A DNA stretch of 64,000 nucleotides from Pseudarthrobacter enclensis (GCF_001457025.1 NZ_KQ758603.1:83943-147942), one strand, 5' to 3'; shown: positions 17,562 to 26,154, counted from the first letter of the stretch. Translations and numbers: made by a program. Notes: generated from the letters alone by a model not told the origin.

Positions 17562-17593
17562 GGCGGGGCCCGGCATGGTTGCCGGGCCCCGCC
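17562..17593 (+). terminator. Perfect 14-bp hairpin terminator
   Basis: GGCGGGGCCCGGCA (17562-17575) and TGCCGGGCCCCGCC (17580-17593) with a TGGT loop. It lies 21 nt after the 53-residue micro-gene and is the likely end of its transcript. There is no pronounced T-run, as is common in high-GC actinobacteria. Confidence 0.75.
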
Positions 17594-17634
17594 TGCCGTT
17601 GAGGTCGCCCGCCCGGCCGGGCAGCCCGCCGCCC

Positions 17635-17723
17635 GCATCACCGGCCCTGCCCTGCATGACCGGCCCCCGACCGCATGACCGGCCCTCGACCGCATGACCG
17701 TTGCCGGCCGGCAACGGTCATGC
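17635..17723. repeat. 19-bp tandem repeat ending in a 32-bp perfect palindrome
   Basis: Units starting at 17635, 17654 and 17673 are 19 bp long and built on GCATGACCGGCCCTCGACC (the first is degenerate). A fourth start at 17692 keeps GCATGACCG but then turns into a perfect palindrome: 17692-17707 is the exact reverse complement of 17708-17723. It is intergenic, between the micro-gene terminator and a leftward lipoprotein gene. Possible roles are a multi-site protein-binding array or a hairpin element. Nothing in it is coding on either strand that I can support. Confidence 0.75.
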
Positions 17724-17776
17724 GCCTCAGGGCCGCCCATACCGAACGGGAAGCCGGGGCATCGGACGGGGAACGG

Positions 17777-18274
17777 TCAGGGGACCCGCAGTGTGAGCGG
17801 CGGCGTGCTCATGGGCCCGCCGCACTGTTCGGAACCGCCGACCCGGGTCCACGCCAGATCGAACCCCTGCTCTGCCAGAACAGTTCCGTCCGCCGCGAGG
17901 GCGCTGATGGTGGCACTCGGCGGAGCATTCATCCCCATCATGAAATTCCAGGTGTCACCCTCCCTGGTGACCGTGAAAAGGGGATAGGGCTCAGACTCCG
18001 GCGCGGGCGGCGGTGCTGCAGTGGACGGATCGAAGGTGGGCGCCACGCTCCGCAGGGGGAGGGGATCGGCCGGGGTGGGGGCAGGCCGGGAACACCGGGC
18101 CTTTGCGTCGCACAGCCGCACCTCGCTGACCGCGGACGGGTTCCCTTCGACAGTCACGGTCAACGAATTGGTCCAGCCGATGGCCGGGCACGCGTACGTT
18201 GTGCATCCGGTCAGCGAGAGCAGCCCCGCCATGGCCGCAGCGAGTGTCCCCAGGATCCCCCAACCCGTTTTCAT
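17777..18274 (-). CDS. Small secreted lipoprotein
   Basis: A 165-residue protein with a signal peptide ending in lipobox SLTGC (Cys24). The mature part has two more Cys pairs (TYAC, LCDAKARC), a Pro/Ala-rich spacer (about 68-92) and a C-terminal beta-rich segment (YPLFTVTREGDTWNFMMG) ending QCGGPMSTPPLTLRVP. It is probably anchored to the outer face of the membrane. No family recognised. It is followed by the gntR gene start region on the same strand. Confidence 0.7.
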   Translation of the reverse strand: MKTGWGILGTLAAAMAGLLSLTGCTTYACPAIGWTNSLTVTVEGNPSAVSEVRLCDAKARCSRPAPTPADPLPLRSVAPTFDPSTAAPPPAPESEPYPLFTVTREGDTWNFMMGMNAPPSATISALAADGTVLAEQGFDLAWTRVGGSEQCGGPMSTPPLTLRVP

Positions 18275-18318
18275 GGCGCCAGTCTACGGGGACGTTTCAG
18301 GCCCCGGCAGCCAGGGCT

Positions 18319-19056
18319 TTAGACGCCCAGCCCCATGGCCTCGCGGACTTCGTCGAGGATGTGGTGCATGGCCCGTTCGGCGACGGCGCAGTCCCCGCCG
18401 GCCACCGCCGCGGCGACGTCCTCATGCGCCTGCAGTGCCTCGTTGCGGGGCTTGAACGGCATGAGCCCCTGCTGGGTACGGCTGGTCAGGACCTCGGCCA
18501 CCATGCCCTCAAGCGCGCGGAACATTTCGTTGCCGCAACTGCGCAGGAGCAGCTGGTGGAACTCGATGTCCGCCGCCAGGAAGTTCTGCAGGTCGCCGGC
18601 TTCGCCCAACCGGCGCAATTCGGCGCCCAGCGTCACCAGCTGGGAGCGTTCGGCTGCGCTTGCCCGCCGTGCGGCCCCCGCCGCGGCAATGGGTTCGACC
18701 GCGATGCGCAGCTCGGTCAGGCTGGCGTACTGGATCTCGCGGCGGTCAGAGGCCAGGCGCCACCGCACCAGCTTGGGGTCGAAGACGTTCCAGTGCTCGC
18801 GCTCCTGCACCACGATGCCCACCCGGCGGCGCGAATAGACCAGGTTCATGGATTCGAGCACCTTCATGGTGTCCCTGGCGACGGTCCGCGAAATCCCGTG
18901 TTCCTGCTGCAGCCCCTCAAGGGTCAGCCGGTTGCCGGGGGCCAGGCGGCCTGAGGCGATGGCTATGCCGACCGACTCCAGGACCCGCTCATGCATCGCA
19001 CCGGGCGTGCCGCCGTCGTGCCCGTCATCCGTTACTTCACCTGTCGCCGTCGACAT
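18319..19056 (-). CDS. gntR: FadR-subfamily GntR regulator of the gluconate operon
   Basis: A 245-residue repressor starting at MSTATGEV; a longer frame to 19131 runs through the operator region and was not used. The winged helix (HERVLESVGIAIASGRLAPGNRLTLEGLQQEHGISRTVARDTMKVLESMNLV) is followed by an all-helical FCD ligand domain (about 105-235) with the metal-binding His pattern (FHQLLL, EALQAHEDV, MHHIL). It is divergent from gntK and gntP, so it most likely represses them until gluconate or a phosphorylated derivative binds. Role is inferred from context and family. Confidence 0.88.
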   Translation of the reverse strand: MSTATGEVTDDGHDGGTPGAMHERVLESVGIAIASGRLAPGNRLTLEGLQQEHGISRTVARDTMKVLESMNLVYSRRRVGIVVQEREHWNVFDPKLVRWRLASDRREIQYASLTELRIAVEPIAAAGAARRASAAERSQLVTLGAELRRLGEAGDLQNFLAADIEFHQLLLRSCGNEMFRALEGMVAEVLTSRTQQGLMPFKPRNEALQAHEDVAAAVAGGDCAVAERAMHHILDEVREAMGLGV

Positions 19057-19111
19057 TATGTCCGCCTCTCTCCGCGCCGGAGCGCACCCCCAGAATACCG
19101 CCGCAGAGGTC

Positions 19112-19176
19112 AAAGGTATGACTTGTGACACGAAAAGATAGTATTTATCGCAGCAAAAGGTGATACCTTATGACAC
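19112..19176. promoter_or_regulatory. gntR-gntK intergenic operator/promoter
   Basis: AAGGTGATACCTT (19157-19169) is a palindrome with the GT-N3-AC core typical of FadR-type GntR sites. A related half, AAGGTATGACTTGTGACAC, begins at 19113, and both blocks end in a TGACAC tail. A TAGTAT at 19139-19144 between them could be the -10 of gntK, placing the palindrome just downstream of the transcription start, a repressing position. Divergent control by GntR is inferred. Confidence 0.6.
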
Positions 19177-19246
19177 AGCCCACGTTGAGTCGGGCTGGCA
19201 GTGAGCTTCTTCGAAAGCCAAAGACGTCTTCTCCGGAGGTACAGAC

Positions 19247-19792
19247 ATGCAGTATCCACCCACGCATCTGGTGGTGATGGGCGTTGCCGGGTCCGGCAAA
19301 TCAACCCTTGCGGCAGCCCTGTCCAAACAGCTTGGCTGGTCCTGCGCCGAGGCCGACGAATTCCACCCGGCCGCCAACATCGCCAAAATGAGCCAGGGCA
19401 TACCCCTGCAGGATGAGGACCGCTGGCCCTGGCTGCGCGAGATCCGGGACTGGATGACCGGCAAATCCCGCGAAGGCCAGAGCACCGTCCTCACCTGCTC
19501 CGCGCTCAAGAAAACCTACCGGCAGCTCCTGTCCGAGGCCGAGGGCCGCGTGCTGTTCCTTCACCTCGACGGCGGCGCGGACCTGATCGGCCAGCGCATG
19601 CAGGGCCGCGAAGGCCACTTCATGCCGCCCACCCTGCTGCCCAGCCAGCTGGCCACCCTGGAGCCGCTCAGCCAGGAAGAGCTCGACGCCGGCAGCATCC
19701 GGCTGGACATCTCACGCTCACCGGAGGAACTGGTCGCCGCCGTCGTGCGCGCCCTGGACCTTCCGTCCGGTCAGGCGCCGCTGGCGTCCTGA
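19247..19792 (+). CDS. gntK: Gluconokinase
   Basis: A 181-residue GntK-type gluconokinase that phosphorylates gluconate to 6-phosphogluconate with ATP, feeding the pentose phosphate pathway. The Walker A motif GVAGSGKST is at residues 12-20. The substrate-binding AEADEFHPAANIAKMSQGIPLQDEDRWPWL is nearly invariant in the family, and SALKKTYRQLL and EGHFMPPTLLPSQLATLE are also diagnostic. Length is normal. A GGAGGT site precedes the ATG. The permease gene follows after 45 nt. Confidence 0.95.
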   Translation: MQYPPTHLVVMGVAGSGKSTLAAALSKQLGWSCAEADEFHPAANIAKMSQGIPLQDEDRWPWLREIRDWMTGKSREGQSTVLTCSALKKTYRQLLSEAEGRVLFLHLDGGADLIGQRMQGREGHFMPPTLLPSQLATLEPLSQEELDAGSIRLDISRSPEELVAAVVRALDLPSGQAPLAS

Positions 19793-19837
19793 CCGCCTCG
19801 CTTTCCCCAACAAGAAGTACCGTTTCAAAGGAGAACC

Positions 19838-21241
19838 ATGACCATCGAAGGATGGACCCAAACGATGGGAGCAGGCCCCCTGCTGCTCATCGCCGCAGCA
19901 GCGATCGTCGTCCTGCTGTTCCTCATCATCAAGCTGCGGGTGCACGCCCTGATCGCCCTGATCGTCGTCAGCCTGGCCACCGCCTTCGCCACCGGCATCC
20001 CCGCCAATCAGGTGGTGCCCGTCCTGATTAACGGGTTCGGCACTACCTTGGGCACCGTGGCGCTGCTGGTGGGCCTGGGCGCGATGCTCGGCCGCATTGT
20101 GGAAACCAGCGGCGGCGCGAAAGTCCTGGCTGACTACCTGATCGGGATCTTCGGCGAGAAGCGCGCCCCCTTCGCGCTGGGCCTGGCCTCCCTGATCTTC
20201 GGCTTCCCCATCTTCTTCGACGCCGGCCTGGTGGTCATGCTGCCGGTGGTCTTCGCCGTCGCCCACCGCCTGGGCGGGGGAGTGCTGCGCTACGGCCTTC
20301 CCGCCGCGGGTGCGTTCTCCGTGATGCACATCTTCCTGCCCCCGCACCCGGGCCCGGTGTCAGCGTCCGCGTTCTTTGACGCCAACGTTGGCCTGGTGAC
20401 CATCGCCGGCCTCCTGGTGGCCATCCCCACCTGGTACGTCACCACCTACCTGTATGGCCTCTACACCGGCAAGAAGCTCGTGCTGCCCGTGCCGGAACTG
20501 CTGGGCCACGCCTCCGCCGAGGCCGAGTCCAACCCGCCCCGCTTCCGCACCATCATCGGCCTGCTGCTCCTGCCGCTGGTCCTGATCTTCATGAACACCG
20601 GCCTGAACACACTGGCATCGTCCGGCGTCCTGGCAGAGGGCACCAAGGACCAGCAGTGGTTCCAGATCCTCCGCACCATCGGCGAAACGCCCGTGGCCCT
20701 GCTGATCTCCGTGCTCGTTGCCATGTTTGTCCTGGGTGCCCGCCGCGGCAAGGACGCCGGCGCCCTGGAGAAGCTGTTGGAGTCCTCGCTCGGCCCGGTG
20801 TGCTCGGTCATCCTGATCACCGGCGCCGGCGGCATGTTCGGCGGCGTCCTGCGCACCTCCGGCATCGGCAAGGCGCTGGCGGACGTCCTGGGCGGCCTGG
20901 GCATCCCGCTGATCCTGGCCGGCTTCCTGATTTCCGCCATCCTGCGCATCGCCCAGGGCTCCGCCACCGTGGCACTCACCACCACCGCGGGCCTGATTGC
21001 CCCGGCCGTGGCTGCCGGCGGGCTGAACGGGATGCAGGTGGCCGCCATGGTCATCGCCGTTGCGGCCGGTTCCGTGGTGGTTTCACACGTGAACGACTCC
21101 GGCTTCTGGCTGGTGGGCCGCTTCTTCGGCATGGACGTCAAGACCACGCTGAAGACCTGGACCGTGATGGAAACCCTCATAGGCGTCATGGGCTTCGCCA
21201 TCGCCGCGGTCATCTTCCTGGTGGCTGGCCTGGCGGGCTAG
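19838..21241 (+). CDS. gntP: Gluconate:H+ symporter
   Basis: A 467-residue GntP-family permease with about 12-14 helices. Family signatures include LVGLGAMLGRIVETSGGAKVLADYLI, FGFPIFFDAGLVVMLPVVF, MHIFLPPHPGPVSASAFF and HVNDSGFWLVGRFFGMDVKTTLKTWTVMET. It imports gluconate for GntK. It has an AAAGGAG ribosome site. Seventeen nt after the stop lies a copy of the 66-bp palindromic repeat, which may double as its transcription terminator. Confidence 0.95.
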   Translation: MTIEGWTQTMGAGPLLLIAAAAIVVLLFLIIKLRVHALIALIVVSLATAFATGIPANQVVPVLINGFGTTLGTVALLVGLGAMLGRIVETSGGAKVLADYLIGIFGEKRAPFALGLASLIFGFPIFFDAGLVVMLPVVFAVAHRLGGGVLRYGLPAAGAFSVMHIFLPPHPGPVSASAFFDANVGLVTIAGLLVAIPTWYVTTYLYGLYTGKKLVLPVPELLGHASAEAESNPPRFRTIIGLLLLPLVLIFMNTGLNTLASSGVLAEGTKDQQWFQILRTIGETPVALLISVLVAMFVLGARRGKDAGALEKLLESSLGPVCSVILITGAGGMFGGVLRTSGIGKALADVLGGLGIPLILAGFLISAILRIAQGSATVALTTTAGLIAPAVAAGGLNGMQVAAMVIAVAAGSVVVSHVNDSGFWLVGRFFGMDVKTTLKTWTVMETLIGVMGFAIAAVIFLVAGLAG

Positions 21242-21257
21242 CGTCCCCAACCAGCTT

Positions 21258-21317
21258 CCCAACTGAGTAGCGCCAACGGCCGTTTTGGAGCCCCAGAACG
21301 GCCGTTGGCGCTACTTG
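21258..21317. repeat. Palindromic repeat, family A, copy 1
   Basis: It begins CCCAACTGAGTAGCGCCAA and folds on itself: the arm TAGCGCCAACGGCCGTT (from 21268) is matched by AACGGCCGTTGGCGCTA further on. Aligned by eye with copy 2 at 53106 it agrees at 49 of 60 positions. The last bases of the outer right arm (expected GTTGGG) have decayed. It sits between gntP and the SDR gene and is not coding. Confidence 0.85.
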
Positions 21318-21427
21318 CTTTCGCGGCGGGGCGGCGGGTGGGAACACCTGCCGCCCCGCCGTCGTTGTTCCCGCTGTGCGCTCTCCGGGCTTGCCGGGCG
21401 GCGCGGCTTCCGACGAAAGGACCTCCC

Positions 21428-22246
21428 GTGGCATCCCGCACCATCGTGATCACCGGCGCCAGTGACGGCATTGGCGCTGCCGCCGCAAGGACGCTGGCCA
21501 AGGCAGGCGAGCAGGTGGTCGTCGTCGGACGTTCCGCTGAGAAGACCCGCGCGCTGGCCAAGGACATCGACGCCGACTACTTCCTGGCCGACTTTTCCGA
21601 GCTGGCCCAGGTGCGCACCCTCGCCGAGCAGTTGAAGTCCGACTACCCGCGCATCGACGTCCTCGCCAACAACGCCGGCGGCATCATGGGCAAGCGCACG
21701 CTCACCGCTGACGGCAACGAGTCCACCTTCCAGGTCAACCACCTGGCGCCGTTCCTGCTCACCACTTTGCTGATGGACACCCTGACGGCCAGCGGCGCCA
21801 AGATCATCAACACCTCCAGCGCCGCCAACAACTTCGGCAAGCTGGACCTGTCAGACCTGACCGCCTCGCACGGGTACAGCACCAACCGCGCCTACGGCAC
21901 GGGCAAGCTCGCCAACATCCTCTTCACCTCCGAGCTGCACCGCCGCTTCCACGAGCGCGGAATTACGACGGCGGCCTTCCACCCCGGCGTGGTCCGCACC
22001 AATTTCGCGGCGGAGTCGGCGAGTCCGTGGCGGCACGCGTACAAGAGCATCCTCAACCGCTTCATGCTGACGCCCGACCAGGGCGCCGACACCATGCTGT
22101 GGCTCATCAACGGCACGGCGGGGACCGACTGGATCTCCGGCGCCTATTACGCCAAGCGTGCCCTGGCCAAGGCCAACCGCCAGGCCTACGACGCCGCGCT
22201 GGCCCGCGGCCTGTGGGAGAAGAGCGAGGAGCTGGTGGCGGCCTGA
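21428..22246 (+). CDS. SDR-family oxidoreductase (retinol-dehydrogenase-like)
   Basis: A 272-residue protein starting at GTG 21428, 7 nt after an AAAGGA site. Extending upstream would read through the palindromic repeat. The NAD(P) motif TGASDGIG is at residues 8-15, with NNAGG and the active site Y-G-T-G-K (NRAYGTGKLANIL). The layout resembles the RDH/WWOX-like classical SDRs that bacteria use on unknown lipophilic substrates. The last gene before it on this strand is gntP, but the repeat between them argues against a common operon. Confidence 0.82.
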   Translation: MASRTIVITGASDGIGAAAARTLAKAGEQVVVVGRSAEKTRALAKDIDADYFLADFSELAQVRTLAEQLKSDYPRIDVLANNAGGIMGKRTLTADGNESTFQVNHLAPFLLTTLLMDTLTASGAKIINTSSAANNFGKLDLSDLTASHGYSTNRAYGTGKLANILFTSELHRRFHERGITTAAFHPGVVRTNFAAESASPWRHAYKSILNRFMLTPDQGADTMLWLINGTAGTDWISGAYYAKRALAKANRQAYDAALARGLWEKSEELVAA

Positions 22247-23020
22247 CTACTCGCAGCCGAGGCCGTCGCCATCCCGGTCCAGGCCGTATATGTCGTTGCC
22301 GATGACCTGAACGGGTCCGCGGACATAGGCGGGGCCATTGCCGCTTCCGCCGGCGCAGTCCACATCGGAGGCTATGGGAACGCACCCTGAATAGTTGGGG
22401 TCGCAGCCGGCTCCCGCCGCGGGAGCCACGGGAACGGCCTTCGGGGGAGGCGGGGCTGCCTTCGCAGCGGCTTCGGCAGCGGCCTGGGCAGCAGCAGCGT
22501 CCTGTGCAGCTTTGGCATCAGCGGCTTGTCGTGCCGCCTCCTGAGCGGCCGCATCGGCTGCAGCCCTGTCTTCTGCGGCCTTCTCAGCGGCCGCTTTGTC
22601 CGCCGCCGCCTTGTCCGCAGCGGCCTTTTCGGCTGCCGCCTTTGCCGCGGCTTCCGCCGACAGCTTGTCTTTGAGGGCGCGGGCTTCCGACGCCTCAAGC
22701 CAGATAAGCGCTCCCGACTCGTCTCGTGTGCAGTTGTAGGTAGCGCTGCCAGCAAACTTCTGGCTGTCGACGCTGCTGCAGGGCGTTTTGGAGATGGGGG
22801 TCGGCATTGCCGTGGACGTAGCCGACGCTGTGACGGTGGGCTCCGCGGTTCCAACCGCGCTCAGCGAGGCGGATGATCCTCCGCAACCGGTCAGCAGAAG
22901 GACTGCGGCAGCTGCCGCCGCCCCGGCAATCCTCTTTGTGCTCGTGTGCCCATCGGCATAGAAACAGAATGAGCGGCAGGCGGCCTTTTCACTGCCTGTC
23001 CGAAGAGAGCGCATCATCAT
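22247..23020 (-). CDS. Excalibur calcium-binding domain lipoprotein
   Basis: About 257 residues from ATG 23020 (two more Met codons follow directly). A lipobox LLLTGC lies after an unusually long 31-residue n-region. The middle is a long Ala/Lys/Glu coiled-coil block (about 130-195, repeats of AAAEKAAADKAAADK). The C-terminus is an excalibur domain: CDPNYSGCVPIASDVDCAGG ending DRDGDGLGCE, whose DxDxDGxGCE loop binds calcium. Such proteins are tethered outside the membrane. The stop codon abuts the SDR stop (convergent, adjacent bases). The biological role is unknown. Confidence 0.8.
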   Translation of the reverse strand: MMMRSLRTGSEKAACRSFCFYADGHTSTKRIAGAAAAAAVLLLTGCGGSSASLSAVGTAEPTVTASATSTAMPTPISKTPCSSVDSQKFAGSATYNCTRDESGALIWLEASEARALKDKLSAEAAAKAAAEKAAADKAAADKAAAEKAAEDRAAADAAAQEAARQAADAKAAQDAAAAQAAAEAAAKAAPPPPKAVPVAPAAGAGCDPNYSGCVPIASDVDCAGGSGNGPAYVRGPVQVIGNDIYGLDRDGDGLGCE

Positions 23021-23143
23021 CGATATTTCCCCAATTTGTGTGCTGGACGCGGAACGCATGGTCAGCCTAACCAGAGGGGAGAGCCGTGATTTTGGTGCTG
23101 AGCCAACCTTGGGCAAATCCTTGGGAAACCCTGATGAGGATTA

Positions 23144-24562
23144 TTAACCCTGCCGCGCCAGCGCCTCGCCGATAACCCGGGCCCCCTCGGGGTACGCACC
23201 CGGGTTCGGTCCGGAGTAATTGAGGCGGACAAAGGGGCCCGCGGGTTCGGCGGGAAACCACTCGGTGCCGGCGGCGATGATCACGCCGTTGTCCTCGCAC
23301 TCCCGGGTGAGCCGGGGCAGGTCCGTTCCGTCCGGCATCCGCAGCCACAGGTTCAGCCCGCCTTTGGGCAGCAGCTCGATATGGGCGTCCGGAACATGCT
23401 CCCGGACGCTGGTGACCAGCAGGTCCCGGCGCGACTGGAGCTGCTGGCGCAGGCTCCGCAGGTGGGTCTGCCAGCCCGGCTGCGTCTCCACGTCCAGCGC
23501 CGCGGCCTGCAGCAGCCCGCTCACGTACATCGACTCGGCGGCCCGGTGCGCCTGGATGCGTTCTCGGGCAGGCCCGCGGGCAATCACCGCGGCGATCCGG
23601 ACCGCCGTAGAAACGCTCTTGGTCAGGGACCTGATGTAGATGACGTGCCCGGAATCGTCCTGCGTGGCCAGCGGAACCGGCGTCGAGGTGATGCCGAAGT
23701 CGTGTGCCCAGTCGTCCTCGATCACGAACGCGCCGTGGGCGCGTGCCGCCTCCAGCACCTCGCCGCCCCGGCCGGGTGCCCACTGCGCACCGCTGGGGTT
23801 TGCGTAGTTGGGTTGGGCATAGAACGCCCGGGCGCCGGTCTCCCGGAACGCCCGGGCCAGCTCCACAGGGTCCGGCCCGTCCGGTCCGCTGGGCACGGGA
23901 ACCACACGGACACCGGTCTGTGCGGCGGCCAGGATGGCGCCCCAGTAGGTGGGTGATTCCATCAGGAGCGGCTGCCCGGCCCCCACCAGTGCCCGGAAGA
24001 TCGAGCTCAGTCCGCTTTGGCTCCCCGGGAGCACGATCACGTCGCTGGGCGTCGGGGGAGTGACGCCGGCTGGCGTGGCAGACCCCAGCTCCTGCGCGAA
24101 CCACTGCTGCAGCTCCGGCATCCCGGCGGCCGGCGGCCGGGACAGTGCGGCGTCCCCGCGCGCGGCCCGGGTCAGCGCCGCGCGGACCAGGCGTTCGGGC
24201 AGCAGTTCGCGGTCCGGGTAGCCGGAGTGGAACCAGATGGCATCGTTGGGCACCGTCCGCATGGTGCTGGAGGTCCCGGGAAGGGCAGACGACGGCGGCC
24301 GCAACGCTGCCGTCTGCCAGCCATAGTCCGAGGGCCTCGCAGTCCGGACCGCGCGCACGAACGTTCCGACCCCGGGGCGGCTGTCGATCAGCCCCTGCGC
24401 CGTCAGTGCCTGCAATGCCTTTTGCACAGTAACCGGGCTGGCCTGGTACTCGGCGACCAAGGAGCGGGTGGACGGCAACTTAGCCCCCGGCGACGCCGCG
24501 GAAATCCACTGCTTCAGTGACGCAGCAATCCGGGAACTGCTATCGTTGTTTATGAAAGACAA
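23144..24562 (-). CDS. MocR-type regulator (GntR wHTH fused to aminotransferase fold)
   Basis: A 472-residue protein with a GntR winged helix (about 5-70: KLPSTRSLVAEYQASPVTVQKALQALTAQGLIDSRPGVGTFV) joined to a fold-type I aminotransferase domain. The PLP lysine sits in YIRSLTKSVSTAVRIA. The only available start is TTG at 24562, because a TGA closes the frame 15 nt upstream. The transporter gene on the other strand can start at 24552, so the two 5' ends overlap. MocR proteins sense PLP-linked amino compounds and usually control a divergent neighbour, here the DMT exporter. Ligand unknown. Confidence 0.88.
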   Translation of the reverse strand: MSFINNDSSSRIAASLKQWISAASPGAKLPSTRSLVAEYQASPVTVQKALQALTAQGLIDSRPGVGTFVRAVRTARPSDYGWQTAALRPPSSALPGTSSTMRTVPNDAIWFHSGYPDRELLPERLVRAALTRAARGDAALSRPPAAGMPELQQWFAQELGSATPAGVTPPTPSDVIVLPGSQSGLSSIFRALVGAGQPLLMESPTYWGAILAAAQTGVRVVPVPSGPDGPDPVELARAFRETGARAFYAQPNYANPSGAQWAPGRGGEVLEAARAHGAFVIEDDWAHDFGITSTPVPLATQDDSGHVIYIRSLTKSVSTAVRIAAVIARGPARERIQAHRAAESMYVSGLLQAAALDVETQPGWQTHLRSLRQQLQSRRDLLVTSVREHVPDAHIELLPKGGLNLWLRMPDGTDLPRLTRECEDNGVIIAAGTEWFPAEPAGPFVRLNYSGPNPGAYPEGARVIGEALARQG

Positions 24563-25505
24563 TAGTAGCGCTATCCTTCATCAGTCGGCAGTGATACCGC
24601 CAGACCCTGGCCGGCGCAGCAGCCCGTCCGGCCCTCACGTCGGCGCCGGGTGGGGCCTGCTGGGCGTCACGGCGTTCTCCTTCACCGTCCCCTTCACCCG
24701 CGTGGCCGTGGCCGGGCTGTCCCCGCTGTTCATCGGATCCGGCCGGGCCGTCGTGGCCGCAGTCCTCGCCGCCGCGGTGCTGGCACTCACCCGGCAGCGG
24801 CTTCCGCAACTCCGCACTTGGGCCAGGCTGGCAGTCGTGGCCGGTGGCGTCGTCGTCGGCTTCCCGTTCCTCACTTCCTACGCGCTGACCGCAGTCCCCG
24901 CCGGACACGCCGCCGTCGTCATCGCCCTGCTGCCGGCGGCCACTGCCACGGCCGCCGTGCTGCGGACCCGGGAGCGCCCGCCGGCCGCGTTCTGGGCCGT
25001 GATGTGCACCGGATCGCTGGCCGCCATCGCCTTCGCGTTCCTGCAGTCCGGCGGCATGGGACACCTGCATTGGGCCGATCTCCTGCTGCTCGGTGCCGTG
25101 CTGTGCTGCGCCGTCGGATATGCCGAGGGCGGCCTCCTCGCGCGGGAAGTGGGCTCCTGGCAGACCATCGCCTGGGCCCTGGTCCTTGCTGCGCCGCCCA
25201 TGCTGGTCCTGGCCGTGATTTCGGTGGCCAGCCAGCCGCCGTCGGCCACTCCGGTCCAATGGGCCGCCTTCGCTTACCTGGCCGTGGTGAGCATGTTCCT
25301 CGGCTTCTTCGCCTGGTACCGCGGCCTGGGCATCGGCCCCATCGCGCGCGTCAGCCAGATCCAGCTCATCCAGCCCGTCATGAGCATCTGCTGGGCGGCC
25401 CTCCTGCTGGGCGAAGCCGTCACCTGGACCACCATCATCGGCGGCCTTGCGGTCGTCCTCTGCGCCGGTGCCGCCGTGCGCGTCCGGCTCAAACCCGCCC
25501 CCTGA
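24552..25505 (+). CDS. DMT/EamA-family transporter
   Basis: 317 residues from ATG 24552; a GTG at 24591 would avoid the overlap with the divergent mocR start and is an equally good choice. Ten hydrophobic helices form two EamA repeats (GLLGVTAFSFTVPFTRVAVAG ... and GAVLCCAVGYAEGGLLAREV ...). Such carriers export amino acids or small metabolites. Pairing with a MocR regulator is common for amino-acid or vitamin exporters. It is followed 20 nt later by a PaiB-like gene, probably in the same operon. Confidence 0.85.
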   Translation: MKDNSSAILHQSAVIPPDPGRRSSPSGPHVGAGWGLLGVTAFSFTVPFTRVAVAGLSPLFIGSGRAVVAAVLAAAVLALTRQRLPQLRTWARLAVVAGGVVVGFPFLTSYALTAVPAGHAAVVIALLPAATATAAVLRTRERPPAAFWAVMCTGSLAAIAFAFLQSGGMGHLHWADLLLLGAVLCCAVGYAEGGLLAREVGSWQTIAWALVLAAPPMLVLAVISVASQPPSATPVQWAAFAYLAVVSMFLGFFAWYRGLGIGPIARVSQIQLIQPVMSICWAALLLGEAVTWTTIIGGLAVVLCAGAAVRVRLKPAP

Positions 25506-25525
25506 CCATCCTGAAGGGATACCCG

Positions 25526-26149
25526 ATGTACATCCCCGCGCACTTCGCCGCCCAGCCCGACGCCGTCGAGGCGCTTTTTGCCGCCCCCGGCGCCGCCAAC
25601 CTCATCACCATGACCGACGGCGGCCTGCTCGCCACCCTGCTGCCCTTCGTCTACGAGCCCTCCGCCGGGGAACACGGCGCCCTTCATGCCCACATGGCCC
25701 GGAACAATCCGCAGGCAGCGACGCCGGCCACGGGCGAGGCGCTGGCCATTATTCAGGGCCCCGACGCCTACGTCTCGCCCTCCTGGTACGCGTCGAAGGC
25801 CGAGCACGGGCGGGTGGTGCCCACCTGGAACTACAGCACCGCCCACGTGTACGGGCAGCTGGTGGTCCATGACGACGCCGGCTGGCTGGCACGGCATGTC
25901 CGGCGCCTCACCGACCGGCATGAGGAATCCCGGGAACACCCGTGGAGCGTGGACGATGCGCCGGAGAAGTTCATTTCCGGGCAGCTGCGGGCCATCATGG
26001 GCATCGAACTGCTCATCACGCGGATCGAGGCCAAGGAGAAGCAGAGCCAGAACCGGTCCGCCGAGGACGCCGCCGGGGTGGCGGCGGGACTGCGGGCCGG
26101 CGGGCAGGAAGCCGCCGCGGCCACCGTCGAGCGTGTGCGCCGGGGGTGA
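25526..26149 (+). CDS. FMN-binding PaiB-family protein
   Basis: A 207-residue protein with the split-barrel FMN-binding fold of PaiB: it opens MYIPAHFAAQPDAVEALF and has LHAHMARNNPQ, IIQGPDAYVSPSWYASKAEHGRVVPTWNYSTAHVYGQL and EKFISGQLRAIMGIELLITRIEAKEKQSQNRS, all typical. In Bacillus PaiB was linked to negative regulation of sporulation and protease genes; in most bacteria it more likely acts in flavin-dependent chemistry. It lies downstream of the DMT transporter with an AAGGG site. Confidence 0.9.
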   Translation: MYIPAHFAAQPDAVEALFAAPGAANLITMTDGGLLATLLPFVYEPSAGEHGALHAHMARNNPQAATPATGEALAIIQGPDAYVSPSWYASKAEHGRVVPTWNYSTAHVYGQLVVHDDAGWLARHVRRLTDRHEESREHPWSVDDAPEKFISGQLRAIMGIELLITRIEAKEKQSQNRSAEDAAGVAAGLRAGGQEAAAATVERVRRG

Positions 26150-26154
26150 ACCGC

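Noticed and set aside
17635..17723. CRISPR-like array
   Set aside because: The 19-bp units are contiguous with no unique spacers, and no cas genes are present.
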